Origin: Methylococcales bacterium
GTDB lineage: Bacteria > Pseudomonadota > Gammaproteobacteria > Methylococcales > Methylomonadaceae
Assembly: GCA_030753675.1 (NCBI GenBank)
Contig: JASMBU010000003.1
Coordinates: 62,001-126,000 of the forward strand
Direction of reading: 5' to 3'
DNA length: 64,000 bases
This document shows positions 20,729-30,857 of the stretch, piece by piece. Made by a program: the position numbers and the translations under genes. The notes under the pieces are model-generated. The model saw only the letters and a list, made by a program, of their open reading frames with translations, was not told where the DNA came from and made no database searches. Every line of letters starts with the position of its first letter. Within the stretch, counting starts at the first letter, position 1.

Positions 20729-21277
20729 TTACCAAATTAAATCATCAGGAATTTTATAGTCAGCGTATACATCTTCATCGTCTGCGGTATTTACTAACAA
20801 ATCCCGTTCATTCGCAATAACGATCAAATGCGCATCACGTTGTCTTATTTTATCCGCAACAACGACAGGAATTACCTCATAGGCTTGACCCGAGCGAACA
20901 ATCGCTAATCGCCCTTTTATTAAGTGTTCACGAACCTTATCAGAGAGATAAAGTGTCTTTACCTTCGTACCATCAGAAAAGTTAAACCCTGTCCCCTCTG
21001 GCTCGTGCGGTAATTTATTCAGCTCAATTAATTGTTTAATTTGAGCCACCACGGCCATTTTTTCCGCCTGCTCCTTGATTTGCCGATTAAGTTCACGGTC
21101 TTTCTCAACTTTGAGTTGTTGCTGCTTTTGAAACTGCTCTTTGGTTTCATTAACCGTTTCAATCTTATGCTTACGTTGTTGCTTTAAATTTTTATGTTTT
21201 TCTGATCGAACCTTTTTAGCTTTAGCATCATTCACCAAGCCGGCTTTTAATAACTGATCACTTAACGAATTTCCCAT
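20729..21277 (-). CDS. DUF2058 family protein (YaiL-like)
   Basis: The 182-residue protein begins MGNSLSDQLLKAGLVNDAKA and continues with a long charged helix rich in Lys, Glu and Gln (about residues 20-75), then a small beta-rich domain (FSDGTKVKTLYLSDKVREHL and GRLAIVRSGQAYEVIPV). This is the pattern of DUF2058, E. coli YaiL. The helix suggests nucleic-acid or ribosome contact, but the role is not established. It lies 55 bp downstream of the small membrane protein gene. Confidence 0.88.
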   Translation of the reverse strand: MGNSLSDQLLKAGLVNDAKAKKVRSEKHKNLKQQRKHKIETVNETKEQFQKQQQLKVEKDRELNRQIKEQAEKMAVVAQIKQLIELNKLPHEPEGTGFNFSDGTKVKTLYLSDKVREHLIKGRLAIVRSGQAYEVIPVVVADKIRQRDAHLIVIANERDLLVNTADDEDVYADYKIPDDLIW

Positions 21278-21332
21278 AATACACCTAACTCATTTCTTAT
21301 CTACGCATTTAAACAACACGAGCTAAACCTTT

Positions 21333-21869
21333 TTAAAAACAATTCGAATAATCAAAGAACATTCCTTGGCAATCAAAAAACACCCGTGGAAATTTAATCC
21401 GAATAAATATTCGGAATCCAAAATCTAAAAAAGCCGCTAACGTTACCAGACGAGCCGCCGCAGACCACATTCGGTGTTTCGTATAAATTGACATACGCCA
21501 CGTTGCTATGGTCCACCAAAAGGTTGTGGTTAGACATGTTAGCAGTAATGTATCCCAACTCGGTACACTAAAAGCTGTATTTCGTACCAACCAATCACCC
21601 CCGGCAAGTAAGACATTCAATACAATACAGAAAGGCCAAAAAACCTGCCACAACGGCAGTCGCCCATACCAAGCATCGTAAAAATAAGGGGCAACACTTC
21701 GAATATGCACAGAGTCTTGATGTAATTTTGTAGGTACCTCTAGATGATATTCACTCAGGGGTGAGCTAATATAAAGAAGTACCAATAGCATTAAAGTAAT
21801 TCCAGACAACAACCAAGGGCTCAAAAAAATAATCTGCTCAGAGATAACGGGGAGAGTAAAAAAAAACAT
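21333..21869 (-). CDS. Small multi-pass membrane protein of unknown function
   Basis: I do not recognise this protein. Using the ATG at 21869 (a TTG two codons upstream is possible) it has 178 residues and probably four membrane segments, near 10-33, 72-90, 103-122 and 138-155. A conserved-looking soluble loop (VAPYFYDAWYGRLPLWQ) separates the first two. The C-terminus ends in a cysteine- and aromatic-rich tail. It lies 36 bp after the coiled-coil gene and is probably the third gene of the same operon, so it may be a membrane partner of that system. Confidence 0.7.
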   Translation of the reverse strand: MFFFTLPVISEQIIFLSPWLLSGITLMLLVLLYISSPLSEYHLEVPTKLHQDSVHIRSVAPYFYDAWYGRLPLWQVFWPFCIVLNVLLAGGDWLVRNTAFSVPSWDTLLLTCLTTTFWWTIATWRMSIYTKHRMWSAAARLVTLAAFLDFGFRIFIRIKFPRVFFDCQGMFFDYSNCF

Positions 21870-21904
21870 AATCAAGTATGATAAAAAAGTTTTTAAAAAA
21901 TTAT

Positions 21905-23260
21905 TTAGCTATTATGGTCTTCTTTAATAAACTCCACCTGTTGTTCTAATTCGGCCCGTTGTTTTTCCAAAACTAACAATTCAATTTCGCGCAGTAAAAA
22001 TTCGTCTGATTGCTTTGTCACTTCAAATCGTTTTCTTTGCTCCTCTTGCTTTGCTTCCAATTCAAGATCAAGTAACCGTGAATCATGTTTTAATTGCTCA
22101 ATTTGTATTCTCTCATCCAACTTCTGCTTAGCAACCATCCTGAGTTCTTGCTCGGCAATCTCTTTTTCTAATTGCTTCTCTTTAAAATGATTTTCTTGGA
22201 TGATTTTTTGTTCCTGAATTTCTGCATCCGCTTCCATCCGACGCAACTGTCTCTTCTCATGTTCTTGAAGATCGAAAACTAACTGTTTTTCATTAATACG
22301 CTCGGTATGGATAAAGCCTATTTTTTGCCTCTTTTTCTCAGCTGTGTGCTCAACTTCCTGCGCTTCAGACAGGCGATCAGAATCGGCCTTAACTTCAAGT
22401 TGCTTAATTGCCGTTTCATGTTTTAATTCACGCTCACGAAGCTCTCTTTCAACAACAAATTGTGCTTCTTTTTGTTGCCCCCATTCCACTAGCTGACGTT
22501 TTAAACTGTCTGAATTTTGTTCTTGATGCTGACTTCTAAAATCTGCCTCTTCAGAAAACTGATCTAACTTCATCTGCTTTTGTTCCATTTTGATTTCGTG
22601 CAACAACTCCTCTTCACGCAATAATTCTTCCTTCTTTTTAACGGTGAATTCGAAATTTTTACGCATCACTTCTAAATACTGTACCTGATAAACAAATCGA
22701 TGATCAAAAACATGATCTTCTTCTAATTCCTCAAACAACGGTTCTAATTTGCAAACTGCACGGCATTGAATATCTTGTACCATTAATGTTTCTTGAATAA
22801 TATTTTCAACTTCTTTCTCAGTATCCTCTAACCCAAAAGCTATCCACTGACCATCTTCTAATTTCCGTAACTCACCTGCCAAGATATCCAATACCAATCC
22901 TTGATAACTCTGCTTAATTAATGCCGTCAGTTGTGGGATAAATTCCATATTTAAACGTGCAAATTCATAGCTTGCCTGAAAACGCAATTGTAAAATGATA
23001 TTCACTGTGCAAAAACCACCAAACAAAACACAGGTTTCATGTAACTCCCAATCTTCAATAGGTAATGGGTAAGCCTTTCTATAAAACCGTTGGACATACT
23101 TCTCTGGCTTGGGATAACAACGTAAATAAGGGCCTATCTTAGCCACCACCATTTGTCTTCCCGCAGAAAAACCAGGGTCCCAAACAACGCTATTAGAGCT
23201 TTTTTTATCTTGTGTCAGTCCGGCGATAATTTCATCCAAAGGAAATAATTGATCGGTCAT
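21905..23260 (-). CDS. Coiled-coil protein with an SPFH-like N-terminal half, function unknown
   Basis: The 451-residue protein has a compact N-terminal region (1-195) and then an almost unbroken charged coiled coil (about 200-445, rich in Glu, Gln, Lys). Within the first part, CTVNIILQLRFQASYEFARL followed by helices and ENIIQETLMVQDIQCRAVC resembles the beta-strand then helix layout of SPFH (stomatin/flotillin) domains. This is my reading of the pattern, not a proven match. No membrane segment is visible, unlike usual stomatins. Its start overlaps the stop of the upstream membrane protein as ATGA, so the two are coupled and probably interact. Confidence 0.7.
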   Translation of the reverse strand: MTDQLFPLDEIIAGLTQDKKSSNSVVWDPGFSAGRQMVVAKIGPYLRCYPKPEKYVQRFYRKAYPLPIEDWELHETCVLFGGFCTVNIILQLRFQASYEFARLNMEFIPQLTALIKQSYQGLVLDILAGELRKLEDGQWIAFGLEDTEKEVENIIQETLMVQDIQCRAVCKLEPLFEELEEDHVFDHRFVYQVQYLEVMRKNFEFTVKKKEELLREEELLHEIKMEQKQMKLDQFSEEADFRSQHQEQNSDSLKRQLVEWGQQKEAQFVVERELRERELKHETAIKQLEVKADSDRLSEAQEVEHTAEKKRQKIGFIHTERINEKQLVFDLQEHEKRQLRRMEADAEIQEQKIIQENHFKEKQLEKEIAEQELRMVAKQKLDERIQIEQLKHDSRLLDLELEAKQEEQRKRFEVTKQSDEFLLREIELLVLEKQRAELEQQVEFIKEDHNS

Positions 23261-24510
23261 AACGATTGCTCATCCACAGGACCTGAACCCAAGTTATTAT
23301 TCTCAAGCCCTTTCAATTTAACACCTAAACGATCTACAATTAACGGGTATAGGTTAGGGGCAAACTCTACGGTTCGCCGATCAATTTTGCGTAAAAAACC
23401 TCGGCTTAACAAAAAACCCACCGCAAACATTCGAGACCAATCCGAATAACGCCGTGCTTTTTCTATCGGACTCTTTTCTATGATCATTTCTAGTTCATCA
23501 TTCTCATTAATCCTAAATTCATTAAACTCACGAATACATTGAAAAACCAAATCTTCTTCTTGTTCTGTCAACGGTGCAGGCGCTTTAAACTCAAGTCGAT
23601 AAGAAAGTAAAACGGTAAAAAAATCGACCATGGCTGCACACACTAATGCAAAAATAGACAACCCCCCCTCCCACATTGCAAAAGAAGGCTTAACACCCTG
23701 CGTATACTCCCCATAGGTCATTAATACCGGCGCTTGTGGAATAACATGACCGACTTGGAAAGCAACCTGATGAAAACTCAACTGTACGGTTTGTAAACTC
23801 CTCTGAACCGACTGATACTTGTTTTCCATCGGCATGGATTGCACCATCCCCAAAGAATTTAAATTAGATTGCATTTCCCTAATGCCCTCATCTAATAAAA
23901 TAAAGGTTTCTTCTAATCGTTTATTTTCCTCTTGCTTGTTCTGATAAAGCTCATTAAAGCGTTTCCAAAAAGGACCTTGCCCCACTTGATTTTTATAATG
24001 TCTAGATATATCAGGATGGGTGCCAAAATACGCCGCTGAAACTTCCTTTGAAGCCTGAGCCAGTTCTGCGCGTTTTTGTTCAAAAATATCAGTCTTCAAA
24101 CTGACAATACTATTAATATAATCTTCAACTTGTTGGCGCACTTCGACTAATTTGTTGTTTTGTAGCGTTTCGCGCTCTGAAACTTCGTAAAATTTAAAAT
24201 ATGAAAAAGAAATCGATGCTGCCAGCGAAATAACCAAGGACAGTAAGACAGAAAAATACCTGAAGCGATTTGCGCGCCAATGAATACCGGCTAATTCCAG
24301 CGAACAAATAACAATAATAGATTGAATGGCGATGGTTATCACCAAGGCGATCCAGGGAATAATAAAATGGGACATCCCATAAAACGTGGTAAACCCAGAG
24401 GCAACACTTAACATCAAAACAATAGGAATTGTCCAGATTCTTAATGACGACACAAACAAGGTCTGAATCTGATTAATGACTACGCCAAAAGTACTCTGGT
24501 TTCTGCTCAA
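23257..24510 (-). CDS. Membrane protein with large extracytoplasmic helical loop, function unknown
   Basis: I do not recognise this 417-residue protein. Four membrane segments are seen near 25-46, 48-72, 84-105 and 283-304. Between the third and fourth lies a 175-residue helical, coiled-coil-like region that should be periplasmic if the N-terminus is inside. The 110-residue cytoplasmic tail contains a helical part and a winged-helix-like end (FLLSRGFLRKIDRRTVEF). The layout recalls DUF4407-type proteins, without firm motif support. The start is TTG (24510) with GGGGT upstream. It is the first gene of a three-gene operon with the coiled-coil and small membrane proteins. Confidence 0.7.
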   Translation of the reverse strand: MSRNQSTFGVVINQIQTLFVSSLRIWTIPIVLMLSVASGFTTFYGMSHFIIPWIALVITIAIQSIIVICSLELAGIHWRANRFRYFSVLLSLVISLAASISFSYFKFYEVSERETLQNNKLVEVRQQVEDYINSIVSLKTDIFEQKRAELAQASKEVSAAYFGTHPDISRHYKNQVGQGPFWKRFNELYQNKQEENKRLEETFILLDEGIREMQSNLNSLGMVQSMPMENKYQSVQRSLQTVQLSFHQVAFQVGHVIPQAPVLMTYGEYTQGVKPSFAMWEGGLSIFALVCAAMVDFFTVLLSYRLEFKAPAPLTEQEEDLVFQCIREFNEFRINENDELEMIIEKSPIEKARRYSDWSRMFAVGFLLSRGFLRKIDRRTVEFAPNLYPLIVDRLGVKLKGLENNNLGSGPVDEQSL

Positions 24511-24567
24511 AACGTCTACCCCAAAATATCAACTGATCCAATTATAACTGCTCGTAACCATATTAAA

Positions 24568-26064
24568 CTAAAACCTAGGTAAATCTTTATGCGGTAACTC
24601 GCCATGATGCACATGCATTGCCCCAAACTCAGCACAACGACGCAAAGACGGTAGCCCTTTCCCTGGATTTAACAGGCCTTTTTCATCAAAAGCCTCCTTA
24701 ATTGCATGAAACTGATTTAATGTTGCTAATGAAAACTGAACACACATATGATTTATCTTTTCAACACCCACACCGTGCTCACCCGTTATAGTGCCACCCA
24801 TGCGTATACTTAACAATAAAATATCACTGCCCAGTTTTTCTGCCTTCCCAAAATCTCCCGGTACATTGCCATCATAGAGTATCAAAGGGTGTAAGTTTCC
24901 ATCTCCGGCGTGAAACACATTAGCAACGGGTAAGCCGTATTTGATAGATAATTCAGCAATAGTCTTTAATACTGCACCTAACTGATAACGTGGAATCGTG
25001 CCATCCATACAGTAATAATCCGGTGAAATTCGTCCTACTGCAGGGAAAGCGGCTTTTCGGCCCGCCCACATCTTTTTTTGTTCTAATTCATCGCGCGCTA
25101 TTTCTACTGCTTGAGCCCCCAAACGCAATAATAACGCATAAAGTTGCTCTGATTGCTCTATCACTTGCTCAGCCGTCCCATCGATTTCACACAATAAAAT
25201 TGCCTGTGCGGTCACGGGGTAACCTGCATGACAAAAATCTTCAGCCGCACAAATAGCCGTATTATCCATCATTTCCAATCCTGCTGGAATTAGACCTGCA
25301 GCAATAACCCCAGCAACTGCCTCACCTGCAGTCTCAACACAGTCAAAAACCGCCAACATCACCTGACATGATGGAGCCTGTGGTAGTAACTTAACAGAAA
25401 CCTCAACAATAATGCCAAGCATACCCTCAGAACCCGTCAAAATAGCTAAAAGATCATAGCCCTCACTCTCAAAACCATGACTGCCAATCACCAGCAATTC
25501 ACCGGTCATCGTGACCACTTTCAATCGTAGAATATTATGTGTCGTCAACCCGTATTTAAGACAATGCACTCCACCTGAGTTTTCTGCAACATTACCGCCA
25601 ATCGTACAGGCAATTTGCGATGATGGATCCGGAGCATAATACAACCCGTCTACCACTACTTTTTTGGAAATAGCTAAATTAGTAACACCAGGCTCAACCA
25701 CTGCCACTAAATTTTCACCATCAATGGCTCGAATGTTATTAAACTTCACCATTGAAATTAAAACCCCATTTTCTATAGGCAATGCCCCTCCCGACAATCC
25801 CGTTCCTGCCCCTCTTGCAACCACAGGAACACCATACTGATGACAAAGCCTTAAAATACTTTGAACGGCTTCTACTGTATCAGGAAGTACAACCACCCAC
25901 GGCAAGACCTGATAAGCGGCTAATCCATCACATTCATAGGGCTTGAGCGTTTCTGGTTCAAAAAGAATCGCTTCTGTTGGTAAAAAAGCACGCAGTGCAT
26001 CCAATAACTCAGATTTTTCCACGCAGTGGGTGATTCTCTCAGCAGGATGAATTGGTGGTATCAT
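24568..26064 (-). CDS. glcD: FAD-linked 2-hydroxyacid oxidase, GlcD type
   Basis: GlcD-type enzymes oxidise glycolate or D-lactate, passing electrons to a partner chain. The 498 residues show the FAD-binding PCMH motif VARGAGTGLSGGALP near 82-96, the segment GGNVAENSGGVHCLKYG, and the C-terminal NVFHAGDGNLHPL and GEHGVGVEKI. GlcE and GlcF are not adjacent, so the substrate is uncertain. Glycolate would fit the hyi/garR glyoxylate genes 11 kb away. D-lactate is the main alternative. It is divergent from the YigZ-like gene with a 23-bp gap. Confidence 0.88.
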   Translation of the reverse strand: MIPPIHPAERITHCVEKSELLDALRAFLPTEAILFEPETLKPYECDGLAAYQVLPWVVVLPDTVEAVQSILRLCHQYGVPVVARGAGTGLSGGALPIENGVLISMVKFNNIRAIDGENLVAVVEPGVTNLAISKKVVVDGLYYAPDPSSQIACTIGGNVAENSGGVHCLKYGLTTHNILRLKVVTMTGELLVIGSHGFESEGYDLLAILTGSEGMLGIIVEVSVKLLPQAPSCQVMLAVFDCVETAGEAVAGVIAAGLIPAGLEMMDNTAICAAEDFCHAGYPVTAQAILLCEIDGTAEQVIEQSEQLYALLLRLGAQAVEIARDELEQKKMWAGRKAAFPAVGRISPDYYCMDGTIPRYQLGAVLKTIAELSIKYGLPVANVFHAGDGNLHPLILYDGNVPGDFGKAEKLGSDILLLSIRMGGTITGEHGVGVEKINHMCVQFSLATLNQFHAIKEAFDEKGLLNPGKGLPSLRRCAEFGAMHVHHGELPHKDLPRF

Positions 26065-26087
26065 ATTTTCTTTTACAGAGGTAAACC

Positions 26088-26648
26088 ATGTATTGTGTCA
26101 AAACCCAATCTATCATAGAAGACACGATTAAAAAATCACATTTCATTGGAATTATTACGCCTTGTCATACCCCCAACGATATAAATCACCAGTACCAAAA
26201 CATTCAACAACAACATCCTAGTGCCAATCATATTGCCTTCGCCTACCACCTAAGGAATAAAGGTCAAATATTAATTCGTTGCCATGATGCTGGGGAACCC
26301 AGTGGTACAGCAGGAAAACCCATTTTAAATCATCTGGAAGGCAATCAACTGATCAATGTCCTCATCTTAGTCGTCCGTTATTTTGGCGGTATCAAATTAG
26401 GTGCAGGCGGACTAAGTCGTGCCTACGGAAACATGGCGAAAGGTGCCATTGCTAACGCCCAACTCATTGAATTTATTGATTATGAATCGCTATCCTTTAC
26501 CCTTCCATACGACCAACTGAACAATTTTAAATACCAACTAAAACAAGTTAACGGCACCATCATAGAACAATCATTTACCGAAATAATTACGCTCAAAATA
26601 AGACTTCCAACAAAACACTGCCGTGAATTTCAGAACTTATTTTCTTAA
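26088..26648 (+). CDS. YigZ/IMPACT family protein
   Basis: This family of small proteins has an RNase PH-like S5 fold. The 186 residues hold RCHDAGEPSGTAGKPIL and VVRYFGGIKLGAGGLSRAYG, the two conserved blocks of UPF0029. A shorter C-terminal ferredoxin-like domain follows. The bacterial role is unclear; the eukaryotic relative IMPACT tunes translation control. A GAGGTAA ribosome site precedes the ATG. It stands ahead of rapA by 79 bp. Confidence 0.93.
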   Translation: MYCVKTQSIIEDTIKKSHFIGIITPCHTPNDINHQYQNIQQQHPSANHIAFAYHLRNKGQILIRCHDAGEPSGTAGKPILNHLEGNQLINVLILVVRYFGGIKLGAGGLSRAYGNMAKGAIANAQLIEFIDYESLSFTLPYDQLNNFKYQLKQVNGTIIEQSFTEIITLKIRLPTKHCREFQNLFS

Positions 26649-26727
26649 CAGTGAGTGCTTAAACAATTAACCACCGCTTTTTATTTTTATAGGATAATAC
26701 CTCCATTTCACAAAACTCGAAAACACA

Positions 26728-29511
26728 ATGGAAAACTGCTACCCCGAGCAACGTTGGATTAGCCATGCCGAGCCCGAACTTGGTCTCGGCATTATTCTTG
26801 ATGTAACCGCCCATCGCATTACCGTATCATTTCTCGCTATCCAAGAAAAACGCGTGTATGCCCGACTCAATGCACCGTTAACACGCGTCCAATACGTCTG
26901 TGGGGATACGATTAAAACAATTGACCAACAATCACTTAGCGTCCAAAAAGTTCAAACCATTGAAAATATTCTGTATTATCATTGTTTAAATAAACAACAA
27001 GAAAAAATCACCGTAAAAGAAACATCTCTCAGTCACTACTTACAATTTAACAAGCCCCAAGACCGGCTATTTACCTATCAAATAGACACCGGAAAATGGT
27101 TTGAATTGCGCTATGAAACATTACGACACAGTAACCGCCTACAACAACTAAAAGCCCGAGGGCTCATTGCGGGTCGCACCTCGTTAATGCCACACCAACT
27201 CTACATTGCCCATGAGGTTGCAAACCGTGACTGTTTTCGTATTATTCTTGCTGATGAGGTGGGACTTGGCAAAACGATTGAAGCCGGACTCATTCTTAAC
27301 CACCGCATACTCACCGGTCGGTCCGGACGAACTTTAGTCATAGTCCCCGAACCCTTGTTACACCAGTGGCTGGTAGAAATGCTACGTCGTTTTAATCTAA
27401 AATTCAGCTTATTTGATGAAGAACGCTGTCTTGAGTTTCCAGATGAAAACCCCTTCCTGAGTACACAATTAATCTTATGTAGTCCAACATTATTTACCGA
27501 CAACCCCCAACGCCAACAACAAGTACTGGCGACTGACTGGCACACTCTGATCGTTGACGAAGCACATCATTTACATTGGAGTGAAACCGAAAGTAGCTCT
27601 GAATACCAATTAGTCGATAAACTCAGCAAAAAAACAATTAATGTTTTATTACTGACAGCCACACCCGAACAACTGGGTATTCAAAGTCACTTTGCCCAAT
27701 TACGACTACTGGACCCAAACCGCTTTTTTTCCCTGAATGAATTTATTCAAGAAAAAAAATTCTTTCAGCCGGTCGCTGATGCTGCAGCTCACTTAATTGC
27801 TGGACAGTCACTACCTGAAAGCTTAATTCAACAACTACAACCACTATTAAAACAAGACCAAACAGAAATACTCGTCAGTCAGGCAAATAACCATGATGCG
27901 GACGCTCAAAAGGAATTACTCAGCATTCTATTAGACCACCATGGAACCAGTCGTGTTTTGTTCAGAAACTCGCGCCAAACTATCGGCGGTTTCCCTTTAC
28001 GCCTGTGTCACGCCTACCCACTGGATGCACATCCAGAACAACAACCTTACTTGAATGATTTAAGTCAAGAAAAAAGCCCTTATTTCATCTGGCTCGTTGA
28101 TAAACTAAAAACACTGGCCTCAGAGAAAGTACTCCTGATCTGCCATCAGGCTAAAACAGCTATTGCACTCGGACAGCAATTAAAAAATCGCACAGGCATC
28201 AAGCTTGCTGTTTTCCATGAACGGCTCAGTATAATTGAGCGTGACCGCGCCGCCGCCTATTTCTCAGATCCTGACAGCCCTGCCAATATTTTACTGTGCT
28301 CTGAAATTGGTAGTGAAGGCCGTAACTTTCAATTTGCTAAACATTTAATCTTACTGGATTTGCCTGATAATCCGGATTTATTACAACAACGTATTGGCCG
28401 CTTAGATCGCATTGGACAGAAGCATATTATTCAAATACATATCCCCTACCTGATCCATAGTTCACAACATGTTCTTTATAGCTGGTATAACGATGGTCTC
28501 AATGCCTTTGAACAAAACTGTTCGACAGGTGCCCAAATATTCCAGCGGTTACATAACACACTAAAAGATCTTATCAATAATTTCTCAACTGAGGAATTAG
28601 ACCGTGTAATTACCGAAACAAAACAATTACGTAAAACCATTGAAATAGAATCACAACACGGGCGTGACCAATTACTCGAAATAAATTCTTGTCGAGAAGA
28701 ACAAGCCCATGCCATCGTTGCTGAGATTGTCGACCTAGAGCAACAAAACAACTTATGGCCCTATATGGAGGCCTTATTTGATTGTTATGGCGTTAACACG
28801 GAATTTCATTCCCCTGATTGCTATATCATTACCCCAGGTAATCACTTGCGCATTGCCCATTTCCCAGAACTTCCCGAAGATGGCTTAACCATTACCACAC
28901 AACGGGCACAAGCATTAATTCGTGAAGATAGACAATTCTTAAGTTGGGAACACCCCATGACAACAGCAGCTATGGATTTAGTCTTATCAAGTGATACCGG
29001 TAATGCCACCATCAGCATCATCAAACATCCGACTTTAGCCCCGAATCAATTTCTCATTGAAACACTTTTTATTATCGAATGCAGCGCACCCAAAGAATTA
29101 CAAATTAGTCGGTTCTTACCGCCAACACCCATCAGAATATTGATTGACCAAAAACAAAATAATATTTCTCAAATAATATCCCACAACAGCTTAATCGAAG
29201 TACACCCTCCCGTTGAACCCAAAAAGTTCAATTCATTTGTTACCAGTCAACGAAAATTAATTGAGCACCTTATTCAATATGCTCATACTGAAGCCGAGCA
29301 ACAATTACACACGCATTGCCAAAAAGCCCATCAGGCTATGGAGAAAAGTCTGAATCATGAAATAAACAGACTCATAAGACTGCAACGTTCTAACCCTAAC
29401 ATAAAACCTGAAGAAATTAGTTATCTTACAAGATCTAAAACTTTTTCCGGCCAATGTATTGAGTCATCAGAACTTAAATTAGACGCCATACGCTTATTAA
29501 TCACTCAATAA
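26728..29511 (+). CDS. rapA: RNA polymerase-associated ATP-dependent helicase RapA
   Basis: RapA is a SWI2/SNF2 ATPase that recycles RNA polymerase. The 927 residues (968 in E. coli) start with the RapA-type Tudor-like domains (PEQRWISHAEPELGLGIIL). Walker A is ADEVGLGKTIEAG near residue 175 and the DEAH box lies near 276-279. The helicase C-terminal motif QQRIGRLDRIGQKH is clear. The C-terminal domain (about 640-927) is complete. The IS relic begins 95 bp after its stop and does not interrupt it. Confidence 0.97.
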   Translation: MENCYPEQRWISHAEPELGLGIILDVTAHRITVSFLAIQEKRVYARLNAPLTRVQYVCGDTIKTIDQQSLSVQKVQTIENILYYHCLNKQQEKITVKETSLSHYLQFNKPQDRLFTYQIDTGKWFELRYETLRHSNRLQQLKARGLIAGRTSLMPHQLYIAHEVANRDCFRIILADEVGLGKTIEAGLILNHRILTGRSGRTLVIVPEPLLHQWLVEMLRRFNLKFSLFDEERCLEFPDENPFLSTQLILCSPTLFTDNPQRQQQVLATDWHTLIVDEAHHLHWSETESSSEYQLVDKLSKKTINVLLLTATPEQLGIQSHFAQLRLLDPNRFFSLNEFIQEKKFFQPVADAAAHLIAGQSLPESLIQQLQPLLKQDQTEILVSQANNHDADAQKELLSILLDHHGTSRVLFRNSRQTIGGFPLRLCHAYPLDAHPEQQPYLNDLSQEKSPYFIWLVDKLKTLASEKVLLICHQAKTAIALGQQLKNRTGIKLAVFHERLSIIERDRAAAYFSDPDSPANILLCSEIGSEGRNFQFAKHLILLDLPDNPDLLQQRIGRLDRIGQKHIIQIHIPYLIHSSQHVLYSWYNDGLNAFEQNCSTGAQIFQRLHNTLKDLINNFSTEELDRVITETKQLRKTIEIESQHGRDQLLEINSCREEQAHAIVAEIVDLEQQNNLWPYMEALFDCYGVNTEFHSPDCYIITPGNHLRIAHFPELPEDGLTITTQRAQALIREDRQFLSWEHPMTTAAMDLVLSSDTGNATISIIKHPTLAPNQFLIETLFIIECSAPKELQISRFLPPTPIRILIDQKQNNISQIISHNSLIEVHPPVEPKKFNSFVTSQRKLIEHLIQYAHTEAEQQLHTHCQKAHQAMEKSLNHEINRLIRLQRSNPNIKPEEISYLTRSKTFSGQCIESSELKLDAIRLLITQ

Positions 29512-29606
29512 CAATGCGCTCAACTTATTGGATATAACGCGTGTTAAGAACCGCTATAAATTCAATGATATTTTTATTTGACATGGATCCCCCTTAGCCA
29601 TGGGGT

Positions 29607-29632
29607 TGTAGTGGTCAAGTAAATTTAGCCAC
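29607..29632 (+). repeat. Left terminal inverted repeat of the IS3 relic
   Basis: Starts TGTAGTGGTCAAGTAAATTT and matches the reverse complement of 30507-30532 at 22 of 26 positions. The orfB stop codon (29615-29617) lies inside it, as is usual in this family. Confidence 0.9.
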
Positions 29633-29746
29633 GGTATTAGAGACAAGGTCATACTTAGCCCCCACTTTATTTGGTGACAAGCCACCGTTATGTTGATGCG
29701 GCCTGTGCTGGCTATAATACCTAACAATATATTGGGTAATTGCAGC
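29615..29746 (-). pseudogene. IS3 transposase orfB, C-terminal end fragment
   Basis: The frame reads AAITQYIVRYYSQHRPHQHN then GGLSPNKVGAKY and stops in the terminal repeat. This is the usual C-terminus of an IS3 OrfB transposase. It is on the minus strand, in the same orientation as orfA, but is separated from the rest of orfB by the inverted segment. Confidence 0.85.
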
Positions 29747-29750
29747 CTGA

Positions 29751-30491
<741 letters not shown>

Positions 30492-30506
30492 AACATCTCT
30501 TGTTAG

Positions 30507-30532
30507 GTGGCCAAATTCACTGTACCACTACA
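30507..30532 (-). repeat. Right terminal inverted repeat of the IS3 relic
   Basis: Read on the minus strand it starts TGTAGTGGTACAGTGAATTT. The base just outside begins the GGT target duplication shared with the left side. Confidence 0.9.
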
Positions 30533-30857
30533 GGTTACTCTCCTTCGAAGTAAAGGGTTTGCTCCTCGTTGGCACCATTGGGGTAATAATGTATCCATTA
30601 GCCCGTTCTTCCGGAATTAGCCCGCCGTTATTACACCCACCCCCTGACGATTTGCAAAAGCGATGATAAAATCAGCCTATGTTGCGGATAGCATTAATGA
30701 CATTAAAAATTCGTCTTTAATTATCTATTTCGCTTACAGGCTTCAGCGCATAAAAACCCACCCATTTAATTTTGAACAACAAGATTACTTTTAAGTCTAA
30801 GCAATAGTAGCGAGAATTTTGCAATTATCGTTGTCTGGATAAAATGGAGGGGTGATA
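30533..30857. other. Intergenic stretch between IS relic and fadE, with a possible gene remnant
   Basis: About 325 bp without an intact gene. The minus strand at 30538-30627 reads NSGRTG, a stop, then WIHYYPNGANEEQTLYFEGE, which resembles a MORN/YwqK-type repeat. The frame is full of TAA stops and I cannot prove that it was a gene. The rest up to the fadE ribosome site (GGAGG at 30846-30850) shows nothing recognisable. Confidence 0.4.
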
